Notes: generated by a model from the letters alone, not told the origin. Positions 52,530 to 64,000 are shown, counted from the first letter of the stretch. The stretch is 64,000 nucleotides of DNA from Loripinus fragilis (GCA_964019695.1 OZ026531.1:12490593-12554592); one strand, 5' to 3'. A program made the numbers and translations.

Positions 52530-54671
52530 TCTAATTTATGTTATAACTTGAGCTGAAATTAATTGTGGAATGCAATAAGTTGGACAAACTGGCCGATCCC
52601 TTAAGACTAGGTTTCGTGAGCACTTTCGTAAAATGAATAAGCCTAAAAAATTAGACACGTTTCTTTATCACCATTTCAAAAATAATGGTCATTCACCTTG
52701 TAAAATTATAATTCAACAAGTTGAAAAAATCATATATGATCCTAATTCATCATCTATATTAAGAAATATAAAGAGACATGAAATTGAACTTAAATGGATT
52801 AAATTTTGCAATCACCTTTTCCTTTAGGTTTTAATGATAACATATACCATGAAGGTAATATTTCTAAAATGCCAGATTTTGATGTTTTTCTCTTTTGGAA
52901 TGTTAAAGACGTAAAAGTAGATCTCATGGTGAACGTAAAAATGGTAACATTAAGCGCAAAACTTGTGCTGAAAAACGCATAAATACTTCTCCAAAGGATC
53001 TTTCTATAGCTTTAAATATGGCTTACTTTCATTTTAAAGTTCCTTGCCCATCTCATTTGTACGTAATTTAGAGCAAGAGGCTAATAAATTTTACGATAGA
53101 GCAAACAAATTATATAAAGCAGCACTTCTTACAAGGTGTTAAGTTCAACATTTCCTTAGTCCTTATATCGATTCTGAGGTCAACCATAAACGACATATTA
53201 TCAAAATTGCATTCATTAACAAAGGTATGGAGTTTATTAATTTACATAGTATATAAGGATAATTTAGTGATTCCATCTATTCCAAATTACTTTAATGATT
53301 CTGAAACTCCTATCATTTGCTATAAATATAACAAACCAATTAGGTCTTCTATATTTTAATTTAATAAAATTGTAATTGATATAAATATGGATTCCATTTG
53401 ACTCCTGATGTTGTCAAAATTCTAATTATTCATATTCCCCTGCAGGGCATGCGATTACAGGCAATCTTAATGTCATTCCTGACTCTAGAGTTCGTTATAT
53501 TATTTCTAAAGGTCCTAAATATAGATTTCCCAATAATATTGGTTTCCCTAAATGTCGTTGAGAGATCGCTGCTTCTATGAATTACTTCAGTAATCGCTGG
53601 TGTAAACGAGAAAATATTGAACCTGGTGCCTTGAAGGAATGGAAAATTAACAATTTTAAAAAATTATTGATACTCGTATTTCATGTTACTCTCGTAATAC
53701 ACCTCTTTTACCCCCCTAAACCTAAATCGTCTTTTCGTCATCTTAAACATGGTATCCAGGATTTTCATATGAAATATGTTTTGATTCCAGCAGATAAAGC
53801 TGCTAACAATGTTGTTTGACAATTGTATAATATCAATACTCTTAAGGGTGAGCTTGTTGACACCAATGCCTATAAAACTGCAGCCTTCTTTGAGTGAGAG
53901 GGTGGTTGTGGATGGGCATGGTTGTCATACAGCCCTACATTTTGGTGTCAAAGCTAAAGAAAAACAAGAAAAAGTTCCTACGTTGTACTGGTTAACTAAA
54001 CTCCATAAAAAAACCTATAAATCAAGCTTTATTGCTAATTCTAATTGTTGTACGACCACAGAACTTTCTAAATTGTTTACCTCATGTCTTATAGCTGTTA
54101 AAAACTTGCTATCAAGTACTGTGAAAAGGTATATGAGGAGATCTGGTAAAAAATCTATTTTGGTCTATTAAAAATTCAGGTGAAATTTTGGATAAACTTA
54201 AAGCTAGAGATTTCAATGCGAACTGTTTGTCTACTTATGATTTTTCTACTCTTTACACTACTTTACCTCATAATTTAATTAAAGATAAACTTATTGATCT
54301 TATTGAAAAACCCTTCAATAGAGATGGCTCTCCTTGCCTTGTATGTAACGACAGAAATGCATTTTTACTTCAGAAAAACCTAAAACATATCATGCATGGT
54401 CTTGTCAAAATGTATGTGATGCGCTGACCTTTTTATTGGACATCAGTTTTATTCGATTTAGCACTAAGTTGTATAGATAAGTAGTTGGGATTCCTATGGG
54501 AACTAATTGTGCTCCCTTGGTTGCAGATTTATTCCTGTTTTGATATAAAAGTGATTTATGATGTATCTTTCTGATGATAAGCAGGCTGATATTATTGATG
54601 CTTCTAACACTACATCCAGATATTTGGACAATATTTTAAACATTAATAATGTTAATTTTGACACTATGGTA
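52530..54671 (+). pseudogene. Penelope-like family 1 copy with upstream GIY-YIG-type region
   Basis: At about 52525-52830 the + strand reads LIYVIT...CGMQ-(stop)-VGQTGRSLKTRFREHF, then HHFKNNGHSPCKI..QVEKI, R..E-ELKWIKF. The YVGQTGR core, downstream Arg, His and Glu positions fit the GIY-YIG endonuclease family. After about 600 bp of decayed linker come AGHAITG/NLNVIPDSRVRYIISKGPKYRFP (about 53440-53535), NYFSNRWCKRENIEPGALKEW, ADKAANNVV, KLHKKTYKSSF, STYDFSTLYTTLPHNLIKD and the catalytic SRYLDNILNIN (Asp-to-Asn in the second Asp). It ends abruptly at 54671, mid-palm, where copy C starts on the other strand. Endonuclease upstream of RT is the permuted arrangement known for some Penelope-like groups. 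Many stops and frameshifts. Confidence 0.78.
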
Positions 54672-55781
54672 AAAGTAAGTAAGGGTGCAAAGATAAGGAA
54701 TCGATACAATCAAGTACCATACCTGACCCAGGATACCAATGGGAAAGTGACAAACTCACAGTAAGACACCACAAACGAGAGCCAAGAGGTCAGCTCTTTC
54801 CCAGCAGGTGACCACAAAGCACATATAAACAGACGCGAACAAAGACATTGCAAACACAAGACAGAACAAAAACACAAAAGATCCACAAAAGAAGTACCGC
54901 CTTGGAACGGTCAGAAAAATATTTTACTGGAGGGCTTAAACCGGTTTAACGATGCCAACCTGACCCTTAATTCAGATGTGGATCAAGACACATAGATATT
55001 TGGTTTGCGTGAAAGACCCCTAACTTATCAATGCATCATCTCCAAAAACATATAAATCAAGATATAACAAGGTGATAAAACAAAGATAAGGACTCAACAG
55101 TAAATAAAATTGAATACCGGAGCAAAAGAAATCCAACAGGTAAACCCCAGTGGGCTAAACAAACAGCCAAAGCATCAGGCCCCATCCATCTCATCAATAG
55201 ATAAGTTTTTAAGTCAAAACCATCATAGAGTCTGAAGTCCGACCCACAGGCGTGCAATTAAAGAGGAAAGCACAGTTGCAAACCGTGAGTGGGTTGACCG
55301 CCAAGCATGCAGTCTGTTGCAATACATTAATGTTATAGCCAATCTTTTTATAATGGGAAATTATTTTAATGAACTGCGCTGAAAAATTATTAGAGCCAAC
55401 AATCTTCTTCAATTTATACACCAAGTAACCATAGAAATCAGGTTCCGAAAATCCTTGGTGCAAGAGAGATTTAAGGCCAACTTGGAATTTAGAAATAATA
55501 TCATAGTATCGTCTATAAAATTTTGAAAATGTTTTGCGAAGTTTATGATACCGATAGCCTTCATTAGGAAGTTTTTGAGTTAACAATTTATTGTGAGTGT
55601 TGAAGTCAGCAACATAAATAGATCCTCTAGCAAAACGAATGAGTTGAAAGAGATACAGACTCCATAGGATGAAGAACGAGGAACATCACCATCTAAAAAA
55701 GTGAAATTGACAATTTCAAAATCAAAGTCGTCAAATTTATCATAAATTTTGGTAGAAACAATATCATTAGAAATTGACAAG
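54672..55781 (-). pseudogene. Penelope-like family 1, copy C (cut by assembly gap)
   Basis: Contains the C-terminal RT part (55586-55209: QKLPNEGYRYHKLRKTFSKF, GLKSLLHQGFSEPDFYGYLV, NVLQQTACLAVNPLTV) and part of the palm/thumb segment (LSISNDIVSTKIYDK, FLDGDVPRSSSYGV) up to the gap. The 3' boundary is identical in position to copies A and B. Confidence 0.82.
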
Positions 55782-55804
55782 NNNNNNNNNNNNNNNNNNN
55801 NNNN
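55782..55804. other. Assembly gap (23 N)
   Basis: Run of n; any open frame crossing it is artificial. What lies on its right side is not Penelope-like, so the 5' end of copy C is unknown. Confidence 1.
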
Positions 55805-56094
55805 CTTTAACAAATTATGCTGCACCAAATAAAGGCACAATAAAGGACGTGTAACGGTTTTGTATTACAAATGGCCCACTTTTACAGTAAAAAATCGATT
55901 GTAAAGAAATCCCTCCAAAATATTACCAAATGATACATAAGAGTCTCTAGTTTAATGTCCACAATTTATTTTCTTCATTAAAATGTATTTTTATGATATA
56001 TTTTGGGGTTAAATGCATGCCCTATCAACCACACTTAACACTAAGTCTATGGTAAAACCAAACACCCTCGTGTACTTCGTGACTCAATTACATA

Positions 56095-56205
56095 CATGTC
56101 CACATGCGGAACCGGATAAAACTATTTCTCATTTTATTGTGCATATAATATTACACCATAAAATGGTAACTCTGAGCCGGTTCCGCATGTGGCAAATACT
56201 GTAAA
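56095..56205. repeat. Short palindromic element
   Basis: Arms gtccacatgcggaaccgg / ccggttccgcatgtggc about 80 bp apart. The surrounding 55805-56440 holds nothing else recognisable. Confidence 0.65.
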
Positions 56206-56449
56206 AAGACTTTTTCTGCAAATTTTATCCTGAAATGTACTATTCAATTCATACTTATCAAAGCACTGAGAGTATTAAAATCACTGGAGAGACGTAAGAT
56301 TCCCGTACAATATTGGAATACAATGTACATATTAGCAAGCTCGTATCAATATTATTTCTCACAAACAGTCCTCGGGTATATTGCGTTTGAAAAGCAAAAA
56401 CAACAACATTTCAGTAAATGTGAGTCTAATTTGAAAGAGAGAGAGAGAC

Positions 56450-56755
56450 CGGTGTAACAGTTTATCTTGCCCCCCTGGACAGCTTGCCCCCCGGGGGGCA
56501 AGCTGTCCCGGGATATCTTGCCCCCCACCCTGGTTATCTTCACCCCCGGGGGGCAAGCTGTCCAGGCCGGTTTATCTTGCCCCCCGCCAACACAAGTAAA
56601 AATATATGTATGTTATTTTGTTATTTTTCTGTATCATTTTAATGAATTCAGGTCCTATACAAGTCTTAAAGTGAGAAATTGGTGCCTGTGGGGTTAATAT
56701 TGGTAAAACTTTAACATCATCTTGAATAAAAATATCAAGATTAAGTGATTTTAAG
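56450..56755. repeat. Satellite-edge module with 32-bp perfect palindrome, copy 1
   Basis: Starts ccggtgtaacagtttatcttgcc. At 56477-56508 lies a perfect palindrome, ggacagcttgcccccc and its mirror. A related half-palindrome follows at about 56545-56575. Then ~200 bp of AT-rich sequence leads into the satellite. The whole module recurs at 59348-59655 with one central base different. Confidence 0.9.
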
Positions 56756-59034
56756 CTTAATTATTTTGCTAATACTACTTATTTTAAACTATCTGAATGT
56801 GCTGATGTATCAATTGTTAACATAATTCAAGTCAAATTCAGCTGTTTTCTTTGTCGGATTGTTCTGTATGCTTAGTTACAGGGGTGGGGGGTAAGCTGTC
56901 CAGGCCAGTTTATCTTGACCCCCACCCACTTGGGTATCAAAGTAAAATTATTTTGCTAATTATACTTATTTTAAAGTATCTGAATGTGATGATGTATCGA
57001 TTATAAACATAATTCAAGTGAAATTCAGCCATTTTCTTTGTAGGATTGTTCTGTATACTTAGTTACAGGGGTGGGGGGTAAGCTGTCCAGGCCAGTTTAT
57101 CTTGCCCCCCACCCACTTGGGTATCAAAGTAAAATTATTTTGCTAATTCTACTTATTTTAAACTATCTGAATGTGAAGATGTATCTATTATAAACATAAT
57201 TCAAGTCAAATTCAGCTGTTTTCTTTGTCAGATTGTTCTGTATGCTTAGTTTCAGAGGTGGGGGGTAAGCTGTCCAGGCCAGTTTATCTTGCCCCCCACC
57301 CACTTGGGTATCAAAGTAAAATTATTTTGCTAAGTTTTCTCATTTTAACTATCTGAATGTGATAATGTATCAATTATAAACATAATTCAAGTCAAATTCA
57401 GCTGTTATCTTTGTCAGATTGTTCTGTATGCTTAGTTGTAGGGGTGGGGGGTAAGCTGTCCAGGCCAGTTTATCTTGACCCCCACCCAACTGAGTATCAA
57501 AGTAAAATTATTTTGCTAATTCTACTTATTTTAAAGTATCTGAATGTGATGATGTATCGATTATAAACATAATTCAAGTGAAATTCAGCCATTTTCTTTG
57601 TAGGATTGTTCTGTATACTTAGTTACAGGGGTGGGGGGTAAGCTGTCCAGGCCAGTTTATCTTGCCCCCCACCCACTTGGGTATCAAAGTAAAATTATTT
57701 TGCTAATTCTACTTATTTTAAACTATCTGAATGTGAAGATGTATCTATTATAAACATAATTCAAGTCAAATTCAGCTGTTTTCTTTGTCAGATTGTTCTG
57801 TATGCTTAGTTTCAGAGGTGGGGGGTAAGCTGTCCAGGCCAGTTTATCTTGCCCCCCACCCACTTGGGTATCAAAGTAAAATTATTTTGCTAAGTTTTCT
57901 CATTTTAACTATCTGAATGTGATAATGTATCAATTATAAACATAATTCAAGTCAAATTCAGCTGTTATCTTTGTCAGATTGTTCTGTATGCTTAGTTGTA
58001 GGGGTGGGGGGTAAGCTGTCCAGGCCAGTTTATCTTGACCCCCACCCAACTGAGTATCAAAGTAAAATTATTTTGCTAATTCTACTTATTTTAAAGTATC
58101 TGAATGTGATGATGTATCGATTATAAACATAATTCAAGTGAAATTCAGCCATTTTCTTTGTAGGATTGTTCTGTATACTTAGTTACAGGGGTGGGGGGTA
58201 AGCTGTCCAGGCCAGTTTATCTTGCCCCCCACCCACTTGGGTATCAAAGTAAAATTATTTTGCTAATTCTACTTATTTTAAACTATCTGAATGTGAAGAT
58301 GTATCTATTATAAACATAATTCAAGTCAAATTCAGCTGTTTTCTTTGTCAGATTGTTCTGTATGCTTAGTTTCAGAGGTGGGGGGTAAGCTGTCCAGGCC
58401 AGTTTATCTTGCCCCCCACCCACTTGGGTATCAAAGTAAAATTATTTTGCTAATTATACTTATTTTAAAGTATCTGAATGTGATGATGTATCGATTATAA
58501 ACATAATTCAAGTGAAATTCAGCCATTTTCTTTGTAGGATTGTTCTGTATACTTAGTTACAGGGGTGGGGGGTAAGCTGTCCAGGCCAGTTTATCTTGCC
58601 CCCCACCCACTTGGGTATCAAAGTAAAATTATTTTGCTAATTCTACTTATTTTAAACTTCCTGAATGTGAAGATGTATCTATTATAAACATAATTCAAGT
58701 CAAATTCAGCTGTTTTCTTTGTCAGATTGTTCTGTATGCTTAGTTTCAGAGGTGGGGGGTAAGCTGTCCAGGCCAGTTTATCTTGCCCCCCACCCACTTG
58801 GGTATCAAAGTAAAATTATTTTGCTAAGTTTTCTCATTTTAACTATCTGAATGTGATAATGTATCAATTATAAACATAATTCAAGTCAAATTCAGCTGTT
58901 ATCTTTGTCAGATTGTTCTGTATGCTTAGTTGTAGGGGTGGGGGGTAAGCTGTCCAGGCCAGTTTATCTTGACCCCCACCCAACTGAGTATCAAAGTAAA
59001 ATTATTTTGCTAATTCTACTTATTTTAAACTATC
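56756..59034. repeat. ~187-bp satellite, array 1 (12 units, higher-order 560 bp)
   Basis: The gtaagctgtccaggcc anchor occurs at 56891, 57078, 57265, 57451, 57638, 57825, 58011, 58198 and onward every 186-187 bp. Units at 57078, 57638 and 58198 begin near-identical 560-bp blocks of three monomer types, so the array has been homogenised in triplets. Each unit contains GGGTGGGGGGTAAG and CTTGCCCCCCACCC as the arms of a 14-bp stem around an 18-nt loop. Non-coding. Confidence 0.95.
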
Positions 59035-59347
59035 TGTTGCAGGGATGCAGCTGTTTAAGTGGTGTCGAAACCTATCTGCCGGCACTGTGTTGCAGGGGTG
59101 CAGCTGTGTTAAAGCGGTGTCGAAACCTATCTGCCCCAGCAGATAGGTTTCGACACCACTTAAACAAATGCACCTCTGCAACACAGTCTCGGCAGATAGG
59201 TTTCAACACCACTTAAATAGCTGCACCCCTGCAGCACAGTGCTGGCAGATATGTTTCAACACCACTTAAACAGCTGCACCCCTGCACACAGTGCCGGCAG
59301 ATAGGTTTGGACACTGCTTAAACAGATGTACCTCTGCAACACAGTGC
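59035..59347. repeat. 57-60-bp repeat block, two forward and four inverted units
   Basis: Unit: gcagggGtgcagctgtttaagtggtgtcgaaacctatctgccggcactgtg. Two units run forward to about 59138, then four run in reverse, with a palindromic turn at cctatctgcccc|agcagatagg. Unrelated to the 187-bp satellite it interrupts. Confidence 0.88.
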
Positions 59348-59655
59348 CGGTGTAACAGTTTATCTTGCCCCCCTGGACAGCTTGCCCCCAGGGGGGCAAG
59401 CTGTCCCGGGATATCTTGCCCCCCGCCCTGGTTATCTTCACCCCCGGGGGGCAAGCTGTCCAGGCCGGTTTATCTTGCCCCCCGCCAACACAAGTAAAAA
59501 TATATATAAGTTATTTTGTTATTTTTCTGTATCATTTTAATGAATTCAGGTCCTATACAAGTCTTAAAGTGAGAAATTGGTGCCTGTGGGGTTAATATTG
59601 TTAAAACTTTAACATCATCTTGAAAAAAAATATCAAGATTAAGTGATTTTAAGCT
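59348..59655. repeat. Satellite-edge module, copy 2
   Basis: Same as 56450-56755 apart from scattered differences, including an a in the palindrome centre (gcccccaggggggc). It restarts the satellite at its right side. Confidence 0.9.
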
Positions 59656-62600
59656 TAATTATTTTGCTAATACTACTCATTTTAAACTATCTGAATGTGA
59701 TGATGTATCAATTGTAAACATAATTCAAGTCAATTTCAGCTGTTTTCTTTGTCAATTTGTTCTGTATGCTTAGTTGCAGGGGTGGGGGGTAAGCTGTCCA
59801 GGCCAGTTTATCTTGCCCCCCACCCACTTGGGTATCAAAGTAAAATTATTTGGCTAATTCTACTTATTTTAAACTATCTGAATGTAAAGATGTATCAATT
59901 ATAAACATAATTCAAGTCAAATTCAGCTGTTTTCTTTGTTGCAATGTTCCGTATACTTAGTTACAGGGGTGGGGTGTAAGCTGTCCAGGCCAGTTTATCT
60001 TGACCCCCCCCACCCACTTGGGTATCAAAGTAAAATTATTTTGCTAATTATACTTATTTTAAACTATCTGAATGTGAAAATGTATCTATTATAAACATAA
60101 TTCAAGTCAAATTCAGCTGTTTTCTTTGTCAAATTGTTCTGTATGCTTAGTTGCAGGGGTGGGGGGTAAGCTGTCCAGGCCAGTTTATCTTGCCCCCCAC
60201 CCACCTGAGTATCAAAGTAAAATTATTTTGCTAAGTTTTCTCATTTTTAACTATCTGAATGTGATGATGTATCAATTATAAACATAATTCAAGTGAAATT
60301 CAGCTGTTTTCTTTGTCGGATTGTTCTGTATACTTAGTTACACAGGTTGGGGGTAAGCTGTCCTGGGGCAGTTCATCTTGACCCCCACCCACCTGAGCAT
60401 CAAAGTAAAATTATTTTGCTAAGTTTTCTCATTTTAAACTATCTGAATGTGATGATGTATCAATTATAAACATAATTCAAGTGAAATTCAGCTGTTCTCT
60501 TTGTGGGATTGTTCCATCTACTTAGTTACAGGGGTGGGGGGTAAGCTGTCCAGGCCAGTTTAAATCTTGACCCCCACCCACCTGAGTATCAAAGTAAAAT
60601 TATTTTGCTAAGTTTTCTCATTTTAAACTATCTGAATGTGATGATGTATCAATTATAAACATAATCCAAATGAAATTCAGCTGTTTTCTTTGTCAGATTG
60701 TTCCGTATACTTAGTTACAGGGGTGGGGGTAAGCTGTCCAGGCCAATTCATCTTGACCCCCACCCACCTGAGTATCAAAGTAAAATTATTTTGATAAGTT
60801 TTCTCATTTTAAACTATCTGAATGTGATGATGTATCAATTTTAAACATAATTCAAGTCAAATTCAGCTGTTTTCTTTGTCGGATTGTTCTGTATGCTTAG
60901 TTGCAGGGGTGGGGGTAAGCTGTCCAGGCCAGTTTATCTTGCCCCCCACCCACCTGGGTATCAAAGTAAAAGTATTGTGCCTATACTACTTATTTTAAAC
61001 TATCTGAATGTGATGATGTATCAATTATAAACATAATTCAAGTGAAATTCAGCTGTTCTCTTTGTCGGATTGTTCCATATACTTAGTTACAGGGGTGGGG
61101 GGTAAGCTGTCCAGGCCAGTTTATCTTGACCCCCACCCACCTGAGTATCAAAGTAAAATTATTTTGCTAAGTTTTCTCATTTTAAACTATCTGAATGTGA
61201 TGATGTATCAATTATAAACATAATTCAAGTGAAATTCAGCTGTTTTCTTTGTCGGATTGTTCCGCATACTTAGTTACAAGGGTGGGGGGTAAGCTGTCCA
61301 GGCCAGTTTATCTTGACCCCAAACCACCTGCGTATCAAAGTAAAATTATTTTGCTAAGTTTTCTCATTTAAACTATCTGAATGTGATGATGTATCAATTA
61401 TAAACATAATTCAAGTCAATTTCAGCTTTTTTCTTTGTCGGATTGTTCTGTATGCTTAGTTGCATGGATGGGGGGTAAGCTGTCCAGGCCAGTTTATCTT
61501 GCCCCCCACCCACCTGGGTATCAAAGTAAAAGTATTGTGCCTATTCTTCTTATTTCAAACTTTCTGAATGTGAAGATGTATCAATAATAAACATAATTCA
61601 AGTCAAATTCAGCTGTTTTCTTAGTCAGATTGTTCTGTATGCTTAGTTGAAGGGGTGGAGGGTAAGCTATCCAGGCCAGTTTATCTTGCCCCCCATCCAC
61701 TTCAGATTATTCTGTATGCTTAGTTTCAGGGTTGGGGGGTAAGCTGTCCAGACCAGTTTATCTTGCCCCCACCCGCCTGGGTATCACAGTAAAATTATTG
61801 TGCTAATTATACTTATTTTAAACTATTTGATTGTGAAGATGTATTAATTATAAATATAATTAAAGTAAAAATCAGCTGTTTTCTTTGCTGCATTGTTCCG
61901 TATGCTTAGTTGCAGGGGTGGGGGCAAGCTGTCCAGGCCAGTTTATCTTGCCCCCCCACCCACCTGGGTATCAAAGCAAAATCATTGTGCTAATTCTACT
62001 TATTTTAAACTATTTGGTTGTGAAGATGTATCAATTATAAACATAACTCAAGTCAAATTCAGCTGTTTTCTTTGTCGCATTGTTCTGTATGCTTAGTTCA
62101 GGGGTGGGGGGTAAGCTGTCCAGGCCAGTTTATCTTGCCCCCCACTCACCTTGGTATCAAAGTAAAAGTATTACGCCTATACTACTTATCTTAAACTATT
62201 TGATTGTGAAGATGTATCAATTATAATCATAAATCAAGTCAAAATCAGCTGTTTTCTTTGCTGCATTGTTCTGTATGCTTAGTTGCAGGGGTGGGGGGTA
62301 AGCTGTCCTGGCCAGTTTATCTTGCCCCCCCCCCCACCCACCTGGGTATCAAAGTAAAGTTATTATGCTAATTTTTCTTATTTTAAACTATCTGATGGTG
62401 AAGATGTATCAATTAAAAACTTAATTCAAGTCAAATTCAGCTGTTTTCTCTGTCCCATTGTTCTGTATGCTTAGTTACAGGGGTAGGGGTAAGCTGTCCA
62501 GGCCAGTTTATCTTGACCCCCACCCATCTGAGTATCAAAGTAAAATTTTTTTGCTAAGATTTCTCATTTTAAACTATATGAATGTGATGATGTATCAATT

Positions 62601-64000
62601 ATAAACATAATTCAAGTCAAATTCAGCTGTTTTCTTTGTCGGATTGATCTGTATGCTTAGTTGCAGGGGTGGGGGGTAAGCTGTCCAGGCCAGTTTATCT
62701 TGCCCCCCACCCACCTGGGTATCAAAGTAAAAGTATAATGCCTATACTACTTATCTTAAACTAGTATGAAAGTAAAATTATTTTGCTAATTCGACTTATT
62801 TTAATCTATCTGATTGTGTAGATGTATCAATTATAGACATAATACAAGTCAAAGTTAGCTGTTTTCTTTGTCGCATTGTTCCGTATGTTTAGTTTCAGGG
62901 GTGGGGGTAAGCTGTCCAGGCCAGTTTATCTTGACCCCCACCCACCTGGGTATCAAAGTAAAGTTATTAGGCTAATTTTGCTTATTTTAAACTATCTGAT
63001 TGTGAAGATGTATCAATTATAAACATAATTCAAGTCCAATTCAGCTGTTTTCTTTGTCAGATTGTTTTGTATGCTTAGTTGCAGGGGTGGGGGGTAAGCT
63101 GTCCAGGCCAGTTTATCTTGCCTCCCACCCACCTTGGTATCAAAGTAAAGTTATTAGGCTAATTTTGCTTATTTTAAACTATCTGATTGTGAAGATGTAT
63201 CAATTATAAACATAATTCAAGTCAAAATTAGCCGTTTTCTTTGTCGCATCGTTCTTTGTGTTTAGTTTCTGGGGTGGGGGGCAAGCTGTCCAGGCCAGTT
63301 TATCTTGACCCCCACCCACCTGAGTATGAAAGTAAAATTATTACGCTAATTCGACTTATTTTAATCTATCTGATTGTGTAGATGTATCAATTATAGACAT
63401 AATACAAGTCAAAGTTAGCTGTTTTCTTTGTCGCATTGTTCGGTATGCTTAGTTGCAGTGGTGGGGGGCAAACTGTCCAGGCCAGTTTATCTTGACCCCC
63501 ACCCACCTGAATATCAAAGTAAAATTATTTTGCTAAGTCTTCTTATTTTAAACTACTGATTGTGAAGATGTACCAATTATAAACATAAATCAAGTCCAAT
63601 TCAGCTGTTTTCTTTGTCAGATTGTTCTGTATGCTTAGTTGCAAGGGTGGGGGGTAAGCTGTCCAGGCCAGTTTATCTTGCCCCCCACCCACCTGGGTCA
63701 CAAAGTAAAAGTATTGTGCCTAATTTTTCTTATTTTAAACTATCTGATTGTCAAGATGTATCAATTATAAACATAATTTAAGTCAAAATCAGCCGTTTTC
63801 TTTGTCGCATTGTTCTGTATGTTAAGTTACAGGGGTGGGGGGTAAGCTGTCCAGGCCAGTTTATCTTGACCCCCACCCACCTGAGTATCAAAGTAAATTT
63901 TTTTTCGCTAAGATTTCTCATTTTAAACTATCTGAATGTGATGATTTATCAAATATAAACATAATTCAAGTCAAATTCAGCTGTTTTCTTTGTCAGATTG
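59656..64000. repeat. ~187-bp satellite, array 2 (about 23 units, diverged)
   Basis: Same monomer as array 1, anchors from 59789 to 63841, most 185-193 bp apart; one shortened unit near 61660-61738 and one longer near 62687-62907. Monomers vary more than in array 1 and no 560-bp order is visible. The hairpin is kept in nearly all units, with cttgcccccc or cttgaccccc as the right arm. Continues past the window end. Confidence 0.95.

Noticed and set aside
56352..59595. Small Pro/Gly-rich open frames repeated at 56.4 and 59.3 kb
   Set aside because: Translations of the G/C palindrome module and satellite.

Overview
The window looks like nuclear DNA from an invertebrate animal, most likely a bivalve mollusc. 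It is AT-rich, with one gene split by kilobase-long introns. Penelope-like retroelements, non-LTR LINE relics, tRNA-headed SINEs, palindromic MITE-like elements, microsatellites and tandem satellites fill the rest. The bivalve assignment is an inference from the style of these repeat families. There is no sign of bacterial gene organisation, CRISPR arrays or a viral genome.

The one convincing cellular gene is an ionotropic glutamate receptor (iGluR) on the + strand. I reconstruct six exons: 3950-4018 (start and signal peptide), 16663-16689 (a 27-nt microexon), 21664-21852, 24004-24358, 31716-32458 and 36397-36528. All junctions are GT-AG and in phase, and the product is 504 residues. The signal peptide runs almost directly into the ligand-binding domain, so the ~380-residue amino-terminal domain of ordinary AMPA/kainate receptors appears to be absent. 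The glutamate-contact residues and the S2 disulfide are conserved. The pore carries Trp at the Q/R-equivalent site, the SYTANLAAF gating motif is degenerate, and the last residues (T-Q-V) form a class I PDZ ligand.

Region by region. 1-3.9 kb: microsatellite, a palindromic MITE, a LINE 3' relic and a Tc/mariner-like MITE. 3.9-36.5 kb: the receptor gene; its introns hold two related Penelope-like families (8-9.5 kb, and a nested pair at 12.7-14.5 kb), a LINE RT relic (14.9-16 kb), about fifteen short palindromic elements, a 2.5-kb palindrome of triplet and heptad microsatellites with SINEs (24.77-27.26 kb), a 150-bp tandem duplication next to exon 5, and a 1.25-kb polypurine tract (34.1-35.4 kb). 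36.5-44.9 kb: intergenic, with MITEs and a 140-bp-period tandem array (40.1-41.9 kb). 44.9-47.05 kb: a Penelope-like pseudogene. 47.2-49.4 kb: a 159-bp tandem array with three-base-compatible periodicity. 51.9-55.8 kb: a LINE relic and an inverted pair of Penelope-like copies, one with a GIY-YIG-type region upstream of the RT, ending at a 23-base assembly gap (55782-55804). 56.4-64 kb: a ~187-bp satellite, each unit with a strong G/C hairpin, locally organised in a 560-bp higher-order repeat, interrupted by a second 57-60-bp repeat and a duplicated module carrying a 32-bp palindrome. The satellite runs off the window end.

Most long open frames are translations of simple repeats or of MITEs and are not genes.
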